From Sphagnum compactum (lineage: Eukaryota > Bryophyta > Sphagnopsida > Sphagnales): a stretch of DNA of 64,000 bases. The notes under the pieces are model-generated. The model saw only the letters and a program-made list of their open reading frames with translations, had not been told where the DNA came from and made no database searches. Below, in pieces: positions 1 through 11,819 of the stretch. Position 1 is the first letter of the stretch. Each line of letters opens with the position of its first letter. The stretch covers positions 19,460,304-19,524,303 of the forward strand of contig OZ234496.1 of the NCBI GenBank assembly GCA_965153455.1, given 5' to 3'. The position numbers and the translations under genes are program-made.

Positions 1-687
1 GAGAGTACTTCTTCGTGGGGGGTCATAGCTACAGTGTCAAATTTCCTCTTGAAGCTTTTTGGAGATTGGCACACAACCCTTTTTTGGCTTTCAGAAATCT
101 TTCTCCAACCTGTCGGTTCTTTCTTTGGAAAAGAGAGAACCACCCAACACAGGTACATACTGAACAAAAAGTTTCTTTTACCTTTTGAGGGTCTTTTGAA
201 GATCAAAGCTCGGCCATGGTGTATTGCATGAATAATAAGATAATTCATGGGTGTACATTTCTCTCATGGTCATGTTTCACTAGTGACAACAGACCCTCAA
301 ATTATACTTATTTTTCAAAGGTTTTTAAACTTTGTTTTATGCTTTTCTGCAGCAGGGAAGACCTCACTAGTGGATTTTTTAAACTTCTGATATCTACATG
401 CTGCTGTTGGCCATGAATGATTATGTTATTTAGTTTTGCTTTCAAGATCTGGAACTTATGAATTAACCCAAATAGTTGAACCATGATGTTTGCTTATTTT
501 TCCTTTCAGTATTTGAGATTTGGAACATAGCAACTATCACATGTATATTATTAGTACACTAGGTATAATATAACCCCTGCTTGTATTTTAATTAACCCAT
601 GTAGTTGAATGATGACTAGTGGCTCACCTCCTGCATTGGCCCAAGTCTATTAAACCTCTTGTAAGGTTACCCATCACAATACTACCC
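1..687. other. No gene seen
   Basis: AT-rich intergenic sequence with short chance frames only. Confidence 0.6.
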
Positions 688-864
688 TAGTACCTTGGCA
701 GCTTCAACACTAATTACATTATTTTCAAAATTTTCATTTTTCAAAACAGAGATTTTCAAAGACATCTTTTTTGACAGAAATCGTTGAATTTTAATTTTTT
801 TTTAAATTTGTTGCAATGAAAATTTCAAATTCTACAAACATATGTTGAAGTTGTCAAGGTGCTA
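688..864. mobile_element. Short TIR element (MITE), family A
   Basis: The left end TAGTACCTTGGCAGCTTCAA is mirrored at the right end by TTGAAGTTGTCAAGGTGCTA. About 177 bp, AT-rich, no coding. It has the same terminal sequence as the elements at 5528 and 21146. Confidence 0.65.
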
Positions 865-2020
865 TAGTATTTGTCTGATTTCAAAGCTTTTTGTGGAACC
901 TTGGTAAAATTTTATAATATTAATTTATTAATTTTCAGCATGAAATTCAGTCTAGATGTAATAATTTTTTTTTTTCTTCGGTCTGAAAATTGTAAAATAA
1001 CAAAACTGCACAACACCATATCAAGGGCTTTCAAATTATTTTTTAAGATTGAGCAAAGAGGGCTGGTGGTTAAAGAGGGTTAGGTCTGGTCACACACAAA
1101 CAAACAAACAAACACCTATTTTAATATATAAATGTTGCTTATAATTTATTTCTGCTTTCAGTATTTGAGATTTGGAACTTAGCAACTAACCCAAGCAAGA
1201 CTCATTTACCTTCTTGTCTCCACTTTCCTATTTCTTTGTTCCTTGCACTTTCTTTAGTAATAAAGTTTGGCAGGCTTACATCATAACTGGGGTACATACT
1301 CAAAAAAAAACAAAAAAAACAGCTTCTTGTCACATTTTTGTTTCATAAAGTACTTACTTTGGAGAACACAGCTCATGAGAGTTCAATGCACGGATAAATG
1401 AATGAATGGTGACATTCATTCGCACCATGATGAACATGTTACGGAAGAAGGAGGGGAAAGCCCTCATCTTTGGGCAGATTTACTAATTTTGTGATGTAGC
1501 CACAGTGGCAATCATCCAGAAGAGGAATTAGCCAAATTTGGTTAGAGGAAAGTAGAATTTTATTTTTTTTGAAATCCTGGCTAGTTCTGGCTACCACCCC
1601 AAAAAAAAAAAAAAAAAAACACACTGAACTGCATGATTGTAGTTTGCAAAATGCAATAACAACAATAATATCAGCCATTTATGCCATCACAGTGTTGTTA
1701 TGCCCATGACCAAGTCTATTATTATGCTGAACATGTCAGTTGCTTTTTAACTATATATATAAGTATGTGTCATAAGACACATACTTTCAGTGGTAGCAAC
1801 AGCAGCATAACTGTTAGTGTTATGGTTCTGGCATATCCCAAAGGGGTAAGCTACAGAAGGTGGGAGGGAGGGAGGTAGAGAAGGAGGGCATCTATTAATG
1901 CTTTTGTCAGATTGTATTTGGATGATGCTAATGGCATCTCACTCATAAACTAGGTATTCTGTGAATCTAGAATGCAACAAAAAAAGATCAGTACACATTT
2001 TTTCTTTTTCACAAGTGTAT

Positions 2021-2041
2021 ACACACACACACACACACAAA
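2021..2041. repeat. (AC)n microsatellite
   Basis: About ten AC dinucleotides. Confidence 0.95.
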
Positions 2042-2145
2042 CACTGCAACCCAGAACTGGGATTCTTCTGCTCATTGTTGCCACAACTTGATACCAAATA
2101 ACCACTTTCTGATGCATCTGTTCCCTGCACACTGGTTCAGATTCA

Positions 2146-2163
2146 GGAGAGAGAGAGAGAGAG

Positions 2164-2200
<37 letters not shown>
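2146..2200. repeat. Compound (GA)n(GT)n microsatellite
   Basis: About eleven GA units followed directly by about seventeen GT units. It creates spurious ORFs on both strands. Confidence 0.97.
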
Positions 2201-2204
<4 letters not shown>

Positions 2205-3079
2205 CTGCAACACCCAGCTTTAGACTCATCTAGAAAGCACTACGGTTGTATTTGCAAATTTGGACAGCAAAATCTTATTATGCAGTGCTGATCCAAAGCA
2301 TCCAAGGAGACAGACAATGAACACACAATTGGACAACTGGAGGTAACTGCATAACAACAATGTTATTTCATTTCATTCACCCCCTACGCTCATATCACAA
2401 ACATATGAACACATCGGTATGGTCATGTTGATACTACTATTTTGGGGGTGAGATAATGTTCCACCGAAAATATAAGATAGTAAAATGTTGTCAATTATTG
2501 GATACCTACTCTCAAATGGTGGACTAGCCTAAAGCAAAAAGCTCTTGGGGTTCCATCCATTTTTGTATTTTTCCCTCCCTAGTAATTACATTAAATTTTG
2601 AAATTTCAAAAAAAAAGGAGAGAAATTTCAAAAAATATTTAAATAATTTATTTATTTCCAAATATGAAATGGTACTACGATATTTATGTTCATGAAGATG
2701 GGATAGACCCAAAACAAAACAAAATAAATTCTGGCCTTTTCACATGAGCAAGAGCTATGGAGATATTACGTATTTCTTGTAAGACTTTCTTTTTGCAATG
2801 GTTGATTTGTAGAACCAAATTAAATGTGGGTGGGATTCCCACTTTTTTTTTAATTTGAGAGATTTATTTCTAGGGTGTGGTTTTTGGTTCTGTTTCTTTT
2901 TTTGAAAAATAATCAGTTACAAACTGCGTTTGTGTGCATATTTTCATATGCGTGACTTTGTTAGTTTCAATAATGTTGGGTGTAGGCCATGTTATATAAC
3001 AATTTTGATTGTTCATAAAGGCTGAACTTTGTGCTCTCTTGCATTTGAAGTAACCAGGGTAAGCTATTTTGCCTTGAAT

Positions 3080-3448
3080 GCTTTACACTAGGAGTGAGGG
3101 CCAATGTTCAACCCAAATCCAGCATTCCTATTGGTGCAAAAGTTGAAATCAAACCCAAGGGATTTACACTAGGAGTCAAGGCTGAAATAGCAAAAACCTT
3201 TTCAACGTGCCCCAAGTACTACTAAATGCGGAACGTTTCGGCCTCATATTGGCCCCAAGGCTGAAAAAAAGGATACCATCAAAATTTGGGAGGCCAATTT
3301 GCAACCCTTGGGGCCAATGTTCCAGCATTTATTAATATCCTGACGTCAATGTTCTAGCATTTATTAAGTAACTTGGGACCAATTTGCAACCCAAAAAAGC
3401 TCAAAGTTGGCCTCAAGTTTTTTTTGGCCCTGACTCCTAGTGTAAAGC
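3080..3448. mobile_element. TIR element (MITE), family B, 369 bp
   Basis: The left end GCTTTACACTAGGAGTGAGG is mirrored at the right end by TGACTCCTAGTGTAAAGC, with one mismatch over about 24 bp. A third copy of the terminal sequence (TTTACACTAGGAGTCAAGGC) lies inside at about 3164-3184 in the left orientation. The core carries repeated GGCC-AA-TT and TTGGGGCCAA words and no coding. Confidence 0.8.
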
Positions 3449-4146
3449 GGGCCTAAGTTTCAGCTTTGTAAGTGAAAAAACAATATTTGGCTTTTTTTAT
3501 AAGACTTTTCTCAACTACCAAGATTTCTTAGGTCTTTTCTTTTCTGGAAGAGGGGAGGGTAGAACCACATTATTTTGTTCAACACTTGAGCTTTCAACAT
3601 CTACACATGAGTCAAATCAATGTGTTCAACACTTGAGCTTTCAACATTTACACATGAGTCAAATCAGACTTCCTACAGGGTTGGGGTAACAGGCAGGCAG
3701 GCAGGGAGGGAGGGAGGGAGGGAGGGTTGTGAGACATGGCATTTGATCAGCAGGGGATATAACTACATGGTACTTTGCACATTAACATCTTCCCATATAA
3801 GGCCAAGAATAGTAATGTGGCTGCTCAGCAAATCATAAATAGGCCCATTAAGTATCATCCTCATTATTATTACCCCACCACAAGGAATTCCCCCACCTGA
3901 TTGATTGCATGTGGAGGAGGCCAATATCAAAATGGTAATGTGGCACTGCATCTGTGTCAGCATACTCTTTGCATATTGAATCACTAAAACCCATAGCCCT
4001 AAATTCCTGATACATGACCCAGTCAGATATCACCCCTTCAAACAAGATGGGTACACAATTTGTACGCATCAAGAATGGGCAATTGTTTTGCCGAGGTTCT
4101 TGTCAAGCAGAATATTTGCAAGGCATCTTCCGTGATGGAAGGCTTC

Positions 4147-5030
4147 TTAATTACCGTGTGTGAGGTTATTGTTCTGATTTTTCATCGATGCTGAAAGAAA
4201 TGGATGGATGAAAATTTGTTCAAATGAATTGCCCGTTCATTAGTGTGTAAGGTTGATGTTCTGATTTTCATTGATGAAGAAAGAAATGGATGGATGAAAA
4301 TTTGTTCAAATGAATTGCCCGTTCATTAGTGTGTAAGGTTGATGTTCTGATTTTCATTGATGAAGAAAGAAATGGATGGATGAAAATTTGTTCAAATGAA
4401 TTGCCCGTTCATTAGTGCGTAAGGTTAATATTCTGATTTTTCATTGATGAGAAAGAAAGAGATGGAGGATAAATTTGTTCAAATGAATTGCCCGTTCATT
4501 AGTAGTGTGTAAGATTGATGTTCTGATTTTTCATTGTTGAGAAAGAAAGAGATGGACAAAAATTTGTTCAAATGAATTGCCCGTTCATTAGTGTGTAAGG
4601 TTTGATGTTCTGATTTTCATTGATGAAGAAAGAAATGAATGGATGAAAATTTGTTCAAATGAATTGCCCGTTCATTAGTGCGTAAGGTTAATGTTCTGAT
4701 TTTTCATTGATGAGAAAGAAAGAGATGGACGAAAATTTGTTCAAATGAATTGCGCGTTCATTAGTGTGTAAGGTTCGATGTTCTGATTTTCATTGATGAA
4801 GAAAGAAATGGATGGATGAAAATTTGTTCAAATGAATTGCCCGTTCATTAGTGCGTAAGGTTAATATTCTGATTTTTCATTGATGAGAAAGAAAGAGATG
4901 GAGGATAAATTTGTTCAAATGAATTGCCCGTTCATTAGTAGTGTGTAAGATTGATGTTCTGATTTTTCATTGATGAAGAAAGAAATGGATGGATGAAAAT
5001 TTGTTCAAATGAAAATTGTCTGTTCATTAG
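4147..5030 (+). repeat. Minisatellite of 86-92 bp units, about ten copies, with higher-order structure
   Basis: Units start at 4235, 4321, 4407, 4494, 4583, 4670, 4756, 4843, 4930 and 5022 (taking GTTCATTAG as the start), plus a decayed unit from about 4147. Each contains TTGTTCAAATGAATTGCCC and GAAGAAAGAAATGGATGGAT or the variant GAGAAAGAAAGAGATGGA. The variant pair at 4407-4582 recurs at 4843-5021. The spacing is 436 bp (five units), which shows duplication of a multi-unit block. Confidence 0.95.
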
Positions 5031-5415
5031 GTCGAACAAGGGCAGCCCTCTCAGCTCGTCTGTGTGCTTCTTTGGTCCCAGCGCTCAAGCTTAGAGCCAA
5101 GTGCTGGGACCCAAAAACATGGCCATTATATCCTATACAAAATTCTTCTTCACACAAACACCAATATTCCCAATGGAAGAAGATGCCTTTCTTGTTCAGC
5201 CTAACTATATGTGGGAGTATTACCCTCTGGTTTCAGCTTCTGAAGAGAATCTTCTTTCCCATTTTGGGGAGCGTTTTTTTATTATTTGCTCTGCCCTTCA
5301 GGGTACAGATATTGCAATGCACCCAGAAACCGCCCAAAGTAAAGTTTGGTATCCTTACATTCTAAGGTCATGTGGAGTCCATTATAGAAACAATTTTTTT
5401 GTCTCGCATAGCTGA
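5031..5415 (+). other. Gene-like but unassigned segment next to the minisatellite
   Basis: Balanced base composition and a 104-codon open frame (5101-5415). It includes FPMEEDAFLVQPNYMWEYYP and HFGERFFIICSALQGTDIAM, which read like protein rather than noise. I do not recognise a family. A short hairpin (TTTGGTCCCAGCGCT near 5070 against AGTGCTGGGACCCAAA near 5099) precedes it. Stops flank it and no splice partner is evident. It may be an exon or a gene fragment. Confidence 0.25.
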
Positions 5416-5527
5416 AGTATCCACTCGGGCCTCAACATGCTAACCACCATGTTGTTCCCAATTTGGTATGTTGAATGTTTATCATCCTACGGATGTCATT
5501 TAAAGGGCAGAGCCATTAGACCTACTT

Positions 5528-5711
5528 TAGTACCTTGGCCATTTCAACACATGTTGGTAGAATAATTGATTATTTGACAAATTCATTTTGACAAATGAAA
5601 TACTCTTAAATATTCACTATTATCCTTCACAATATTTTTTGGGAAATAAGTTTAGAAAATTTCAACATTTCTGAAAATAGTATAATTAGTGTCGAATTGG
5701 CCAAGGTACTA
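5528..5711. mobile_element. Short TIR element (MITE), family A
   Basis: The left end TAGTACCTTGGCCATTTCAA and the right end TCGAATTGGCCAAGGTACTA form inverted repeats of about 23 bp with few mismatches around a 184-bp AT-rich core. This is the best-preserved family A copy here. Confidence 0.8.
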
Positions 5712-7053
5712 GAATATCCATAAAGCCACCCTATCTTCACCCTCTCTTTCAGCCGCTATCCCCTCTGCTTCCATCCCCTGTCCCCTCTTTGAGTGGAATC
5801 CACAAAAGTAATGAAATTTTATTAAATCTCTTTTAGTGTGAAATGCTGAAACTCAGCATTTAATGTACAAGGTAGGTTCGAGAATAAATTATAGTAGATG
5901 TACAGGTAGGAGGAGTAGGGAAAATATATGGAGCAGCAGCGGTGGAGGCGCTGAGGAAAAAGGAAAGACAGGATGAAACTCAGTTCACCACCAAAATTGG
6001 TGGAAGAAAAACTAGTTTGGGTCCCAGATATTATTTCGTTTTGTAAAATTTTCATTCCCAGTTACACGTTTGATACCTTAAAAGCAAAATCTGTTTCATG
6101 ATTCATCTACATTTACAACAACCCAATGCAAACGGTTGGAGACTGTGTAAATAAAATAGTAAATACAAGCACACTCTACTAGCCAACAATAAGTGACCCA
6201 CCTGAATAAAAAAATAATACACCTAATGTGGGATTTAGGGTTCACTGAAAACCCTAATTCCTATCTTCCTAGAAATCCACACACTTTAATATTTTCTTAA
6301 TTTAAATCTAAACAGGAACATCAGCCCCCACATTTCTTTATCTTTTTTTTGGCTTCTTTTAGGGTTACCAAGTAACTTTGTACTTTTCTTTTAGTGCCCC
6401 GAGACTTTTTTGTTTTCTGTTACCGCCGGCGATGGTTGTTGCAAAGAAAAGAATAATTAAATAAAAGAAATGAAAATTCAGAAAGATAGAGACTAAAAGA
6501 AGTGCATACCTTTGAAAGGCATTGTGACATGCTGACAGGCATCTTTCAAGACTCTCCCCACATTTCCCTTATAAATACTGTACTTGAATAGCAAGTTGGC
6601 AGGGTCTCTGCTGAATAATTATTTAATTCTGAAATTCCCATTTTCACACATAAAATATTCCTGAATAATTTAAAAGATGCTTCATTTTCCTTCACCAAAA
6701 AAAAAAAATCTTTTAAAATTTTTTTAGGAAAATTTCAGCATTTTTTTTATAAAAAAATCAGACATGCTATTTAAATAGGGTATACTCTAAAAATACTCTT
6801 TTAAAAAAAAGTTTGGGTTCCTTACAGTGAGAGAAAGGTCCTCTCTCCACAAGAAGTGAAAGCAAGAACCAAACCCAAAATCATCCAACATTGAAATATG
6901 CATCACTAGACCAGAAATGAAACAGCATCAACATCCCCACAAGTGACTCTACAAGCCACATTGTCTACACAATTGCAATGTCATTCCATGAGCTAGTTAC
7001 GGTTTTTTATGAACAATACACAAAATATTTCCAACAACCTTGATTGAGTTAAC
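5712..7053. other. No gene seen
   Basis: AT-rich. Homopolymer runs near 6690-6810. No splice-consistent coding found. Confidence 0.5.
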
Positions 7054-7540
7054 ATGTTAACATATTCTTTATTTTTCAGATTTTCAGAATTGAAATTTTC
7101 TAAATTCGACAATGTGAACAAATTGAGTGCTCAACTGATTTTTTCTTTCAAACCCAATTTTTGTAATTTGATTGAATTTCCAGCAACAAAATACACTCAA
7201 AGTCAATATCTTTCACACCTTAGCTCTGAAAATTGTGAAATAAACTCTATTAAATGTGACTTGCCAAGGAGGGCTTTCCAACAACAACGAAAATGCCCCC
7301 AAATTCTAATACAGTTTTAAGTTTTCAGTTTCGATTTTATTTAGTTTTCATTGGGAAAATGGTTCAATAACCAATAGCTTCCACATGGTAGCTCCAAACA
7401 GTCTCAAACCAAGTCATTTTGCACCCCTGTGCTCATTGAGAGCTTTCAAAAGATACCAAGAGTGCAACATGAAGCACTGTGGTTTGGGAGATCTCAGCAT
7501 GACAAACAAAACAAATTACATTGCTTCATAGATAGAGTAC
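7054..7540 (+). repeat. Dispersed repeat family C (about 430 bp), diverged copy
   Basis: Carries the family order: CAACTGATTTTTTC, GAATTTCCAGCAACAAAAT, CAATATCTTTCACACCTTAG, then the tail with CCAAGAGTGCAACATGAAGC, GTGGTTTGGGAGATCTCA and GACAAACAAAACAAATTAC. It is followed head to tail by the next copy. Confidence 0.75.
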
Positions 7541-7985
7541 TAGTGTGACCTGTGCACTTGGCCCAAGTGTTTTCACATTCTCAACTGATTTTTCCTTCCA
7601 AAACCTGGTTTTTTGGAATTTCTTTGAATTTTCAGCCGCAGAAATCACTTAAAAATCAATATCTCCCACATCCTAAATCCAAATCTTGCCAAATAAATTC
7701 CATCAAATCCTGCTCATCAAGATCTTTCCAATAACACCAAAGGCACATTCCAATTCCTCCGAAAGTTTCAGCCACAATTTAATTTATTTTTCAATGAAAA
7801 AATCATCAATATTTCAAGAACTTTGCACCACAAGTCTAAACACCATGAAACCAAGCCCATGCACCCCTCCTCATCAAGAGCTTCCTAAAAAGACCAAGAA
7901 CGCAATCTGAAGCATCCTGGTTCGGTGGATCTCATAAGTACGAAACAAACAAACTACCTTCCTTCATAGATAAATCTCTCTCTTT
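7541..7985 (+). repeat. Dispersed repeat family C, full copy
   Basis: Starts at ACTAGTGTGACCTGTGCAC with TTGGCCCAAGTGTTTTC, continues CTTCCAAAACCTGGTTTTTT, AAAAATCAATATCTCCCACA, CATCAAGATCTTTCCAATAA and CATGCACCCCTCCTCATCAA, and ends near GAAACAAACAAACTACCTTC. No coding is conserved. Confidence 0.8.
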
Positions 7986-8574
7986 CCAAAAGATCAAAAG
8001 TCATGGGTTGGCCTCAAGTCTCAGAAGATGGGATACAATTCATCATGTTTGAAATAAGAGGAAGATTTTTGGGGTTATTGGCCCCCCTTTGAAGTCCCAT
8101 TAACATATTAGAGTAATTTCTTAATGCATTTGGAGGGCACTTTATATTCATGAATACAAGTGGAACCTTGTGTCATTGGCCCAAGTGGGATCATCCCATT
8201 TGAAGGTCCCAAATGTTAAGGTTTGGGTTGGGAAGGGGCAAATAGAATGGCTAATGATTCCAGTGACAATGTTTCATTGGAATTGGTTTACATAGGATGG
8301 GTATTTTGACAATTGTCATTTTTTTTGTTTATTTGTTTCTTGTTCTAACTTATTTAGTGAATTCGACTTTCATTGACATTTTGCCTACCAAATCAAGAAT
8401 GAAAAAAAATATTAATGGGACAAAATGACATGTAGTGAAATTTATAAAACTTTATTTTTTAAAAAGACAAAATTGTTACAACAAAATGATTATGTTCAAA
8501 AATAATAATCTAATCATTGTCACCAGTAGTGCAAAGTAGCGTGGAGCCCAAATGAAAGGGTCGATAGGATGATC

Positions 8575-9135
8575 AATGGAAGATTTTTCACACAATTTTT
8601 CATGAGATGAAAAGGCAAATGTATCCTTTCATGTGACATGAAAAGGCATTGATTGCTTGAAATGGCTAAATGAGATATTTTCGATGTATTTCCCCATGAC
8701 ATGAAAAGGATTGATTGCTTGAAATGGCTAAATGAGATATTTTTGATGTATTTTCCCATGACATGAAAAGGCATTGATTGCTTGAAATGGCTAAATGGGA
8801 GATTTTCAATGTATTTCCCCATGACATGAAGAAGCAAATGCATTTTCAACAAACGCATCTACGTCACATGAAGAGACATTGATTGGTTGAGATGGCTAAA
8901 TGGGAAGATGGCCAATAAGATGATCAATGGGAAACTCCTCATGCATTTCTCCATGACATGGAGGCAAATGCATTTCCTCATGTCACATGAAGATGCATTG
9001 ATTGGTTGAGATGGTCAATGGAAGACTCCTCATGCATTTCCCCATGACATGAAAAGGCAAATGCATTTCATCATGTGATATGAAGAAGCAAATGTGAATT
9101 CAAGTGACAATATGATGAAGAAGCATTGATTGGTG
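8575..9135 (+). repeat. Tandem repeat of about 63 bp
   Basis: The unit runs from CATGACATGAAAAGGCATTG through TTGAAATGGCTAAATG to TTTTCAATGTATTTCCCC. Good copies start near 8637, 8699, 8762 and 8823. Degenerate and rearranged copies with CATGCATTTCCCCATGACAT continue to about 9135. The period is a multiple of three, so it makes a long spurious ORF on the minus strand. Confidence 0.85.
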
Positions 9136-11819
9136 GAAAAATACATTGTTGATTTTTAATTAATTTCCAATGATAAAAATCATTTTAAATTCAACATCTT
9201 TTGCTCCATTGGTTGAAAATTTATGAAATAGCCACCAAGCACATTGTCTTGTCAATAGTTTTCCAATAATACTAAAAGCACAACAAGGGGTCCCATGGTT
9301 CAAAAAGGTTAAAATGTGGTTACAAACAAACACCAAAAAAACATTTATTTTAATATACTAATGCTACACCTGGAAATGGGAAGAAAATTATGCTTACTTA
9401 TAAATTGTAATATCCTTCCTACTCTTATGGAACGTGTGTAAAAATGTTCTCCTCGCTTTTACTTTTACAACTTGTGATCTACATTTGTTTAGGTTCATGA
9501 TAACATTCATGTCATGTTTTAGGATGGGGAAATCTTGTGAATGGAAAACATTTTCAAAATGCAAAGTTGGATTCAACAATCACCTCATCCTTCACCCCTT
9601 GTTATGGGAATACCCCACCTTTGGGCTTTACCCTAACATTTAAATAGGAACATTTTTTTCCTCTTATTGAAACCATCTTTCAAGTTTGATATGTGAAGCA
9701 AAATGAAGTCAAATGATGAAACAAAGTAGCCACTATCTATAACATAATGAAGAAGGTCTCACAACTTTACATCTTGTTAAATCCATAAAATGCATTTCAA
9801 ATCACAACAAATGGCCTACATGAAAAACACTTGTCCAAAAACCCGAAAACTTAATTTCCATAACAAGAAAATACTTAGCAAAGAAATGAATATTTCTTCA
9901 TGTATATGATTCATTGATATGAAAATTAATCACTATTACAAATGTGGGGTTTAATTTAGCCACCCAATTCACTATAGGGCCTTAAAAGTGAACTAGGTCA
10001 CCATAAGTCACTATTTCACTTGCCATTTTACTTAAAAGTGAACTAAGCAACCATACCTTTGCACCATTTTGCCTTGAATGAAATTTGAATTATTCATGTC
10101 CATGTCCAGTAGAAGCAATTCACTAAAGTAAATAATTCAATAAGGTTGTGGAAGAGAGTTCATGAATAAGGACTAGTTAAGGAATAGATAAGGAGTTCGA
10201 AAAGTATTATCTTCTATTTAAAGGTATTTGGCATGAAACTACTACACCTTACTATCTCCAACAAAATGAAATTGCAAAATGTGACAAATGCAAGATTAAG
10301 TAAAGTCTATGACAACATTTTTTTTTTGGTTAATTGTGTTCCTTCACATGTTATCAACTACATAGAACACACCTTTAGAGTTGTGGAATGGAGAGATCCA
10401 TAATTTAAGCATTGTTCATATACTCGGTTGTAGATTCTTTATAGAGCTTATGTTCATGTGCTCAAGACCTAGTAGCATAGACTTGATTCCAAGAGTGTTG
10501 TGTGCACTTTTAACAAATATTGTATTGAAACAAAGGCCTAGGCATTATTCTATATCGATCATGAAATGAAGATTTCAAAAATCATTACTAGTTGTGATGT
10601 TTTATTGGGTTCCAGCATGGTTGAATTGTCAAAAAAAAAAATCTCACAAAATATCTAATGCAACCCCACAATTGGACATGTCCTTAAAACTTAATGACAC
10701 ATCCATATTGGAAGGTTTTTTTGCTTCATAAATGCATATATCACTAAGGTGTTATATTATGCAAGACCATTTCTAATTTGAACAAGTTTAAGGATTCATG
10801 ATAATTATAAAAACAAATTAAGACTTTGCTCACCTTGTTGAAAAATGTTTCAAGGATTCATTTAAGGAATGTATAAATAGACTCTTTTTCCTCAAATCTT
10901 ATACCACAAATAAGTTAGGCATTAATACATGTGCATAAAACACTCAAATGTGATAAGAACCAAGTGCCATATTGTAATCTTCAAGGTTCCAAAAATGAAA
11001 TTTTAAAAAAGAATGGCCATTAATAAAACATGGCTCACATTAGATAAATTTTATTATTCTTAGTTTCATAAGTGAAAATGATAGATATTCTAAATGCATG
11101 TATAAAAGTTCAAAGGAATTTATTTCATTTGGCATTAAAAGGAAGAGGGAAATATAGGACATGTATTAGGTTTTGTGAAGGGAAAGGTAAACTTGGGAAC
11201 TTTTAGGAGTCCTTTTTATGTTTCAAATGGGTACCCAAATCATGCTTAGACCCTATTTGATGTGGAATATCTACATTTATTTCATCAACTATTTCGAGGC
11301 ATACATGGAGTTTTTACTATAATTCAAATGCCTAACAAACATTAAATTATTAATGGTACTTTGCATGTTGTACTTACTAATCTCGTTCCATCCATTTGTG
11401 ATGTTTTTAATGTTTCAACAAGGGATTTATCTTTTCTTAAACTTGAAAAGGCTTCAACACCCTTAAACTAGTGGGAAATAATCATGTTCTAATGATTTTG
11501 GATGATTTGCATGAAGTTGCAATGGTGAAAAACACGATGGATTTTGTGTACATTCTTGTTCCAACAACTTATGTTCTTCCTTTATGAGAATAATGCACAT
11601 TGAACAACAATTTGGAGATTGAACTCAAGTCAAAAGTACACATCCCTCATTCATTGGTTCAGAAAAAATAAATTTTCCTTATCCATGGATGTGATGGCTA
11701 TCATTAACTTTTGAAATTTGAAGAACAACAAAATTGGCATCAAGCCATGACACCAAACTATGACACCCATATTGAAAACAAGACAAGGATTCTTATTCAT
11801 TTGCTTACAAAACTTCATT
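9136..11819. other. No gene seen; probable decayed retroelement upstream of the copia relic
   Basis: AT-rich. 11400-11600 could be the eroded 5' part of the copia element, but no domain can be read. Confidence 0.4.

Larger units (their letters stand above)
865..3079. other. No gene seen; repeat remnants and microsatellites
   Basis: 960-1140 ends in ACACAAACAAACAAACAAACA and TTTTAATATATAAATG, the same tail as 9300-9365, so both look like the 3' part of one repeat. Poly-A tracts lie at 1300 and 1600. Confidence 0.5.

Noticed and set aside
1939-2291. Frames on both strands with Thr-His, Val-Cys and Leu-Ser runs
   Set aside because: They translate the AC, GA and GT microsatellites.
4147-5030. 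CRISPR-like regular repeat
   Set aside because: The repeats are contiguous with no unique spacers and sit in plant nuclear DNA. It is a minisatellite.
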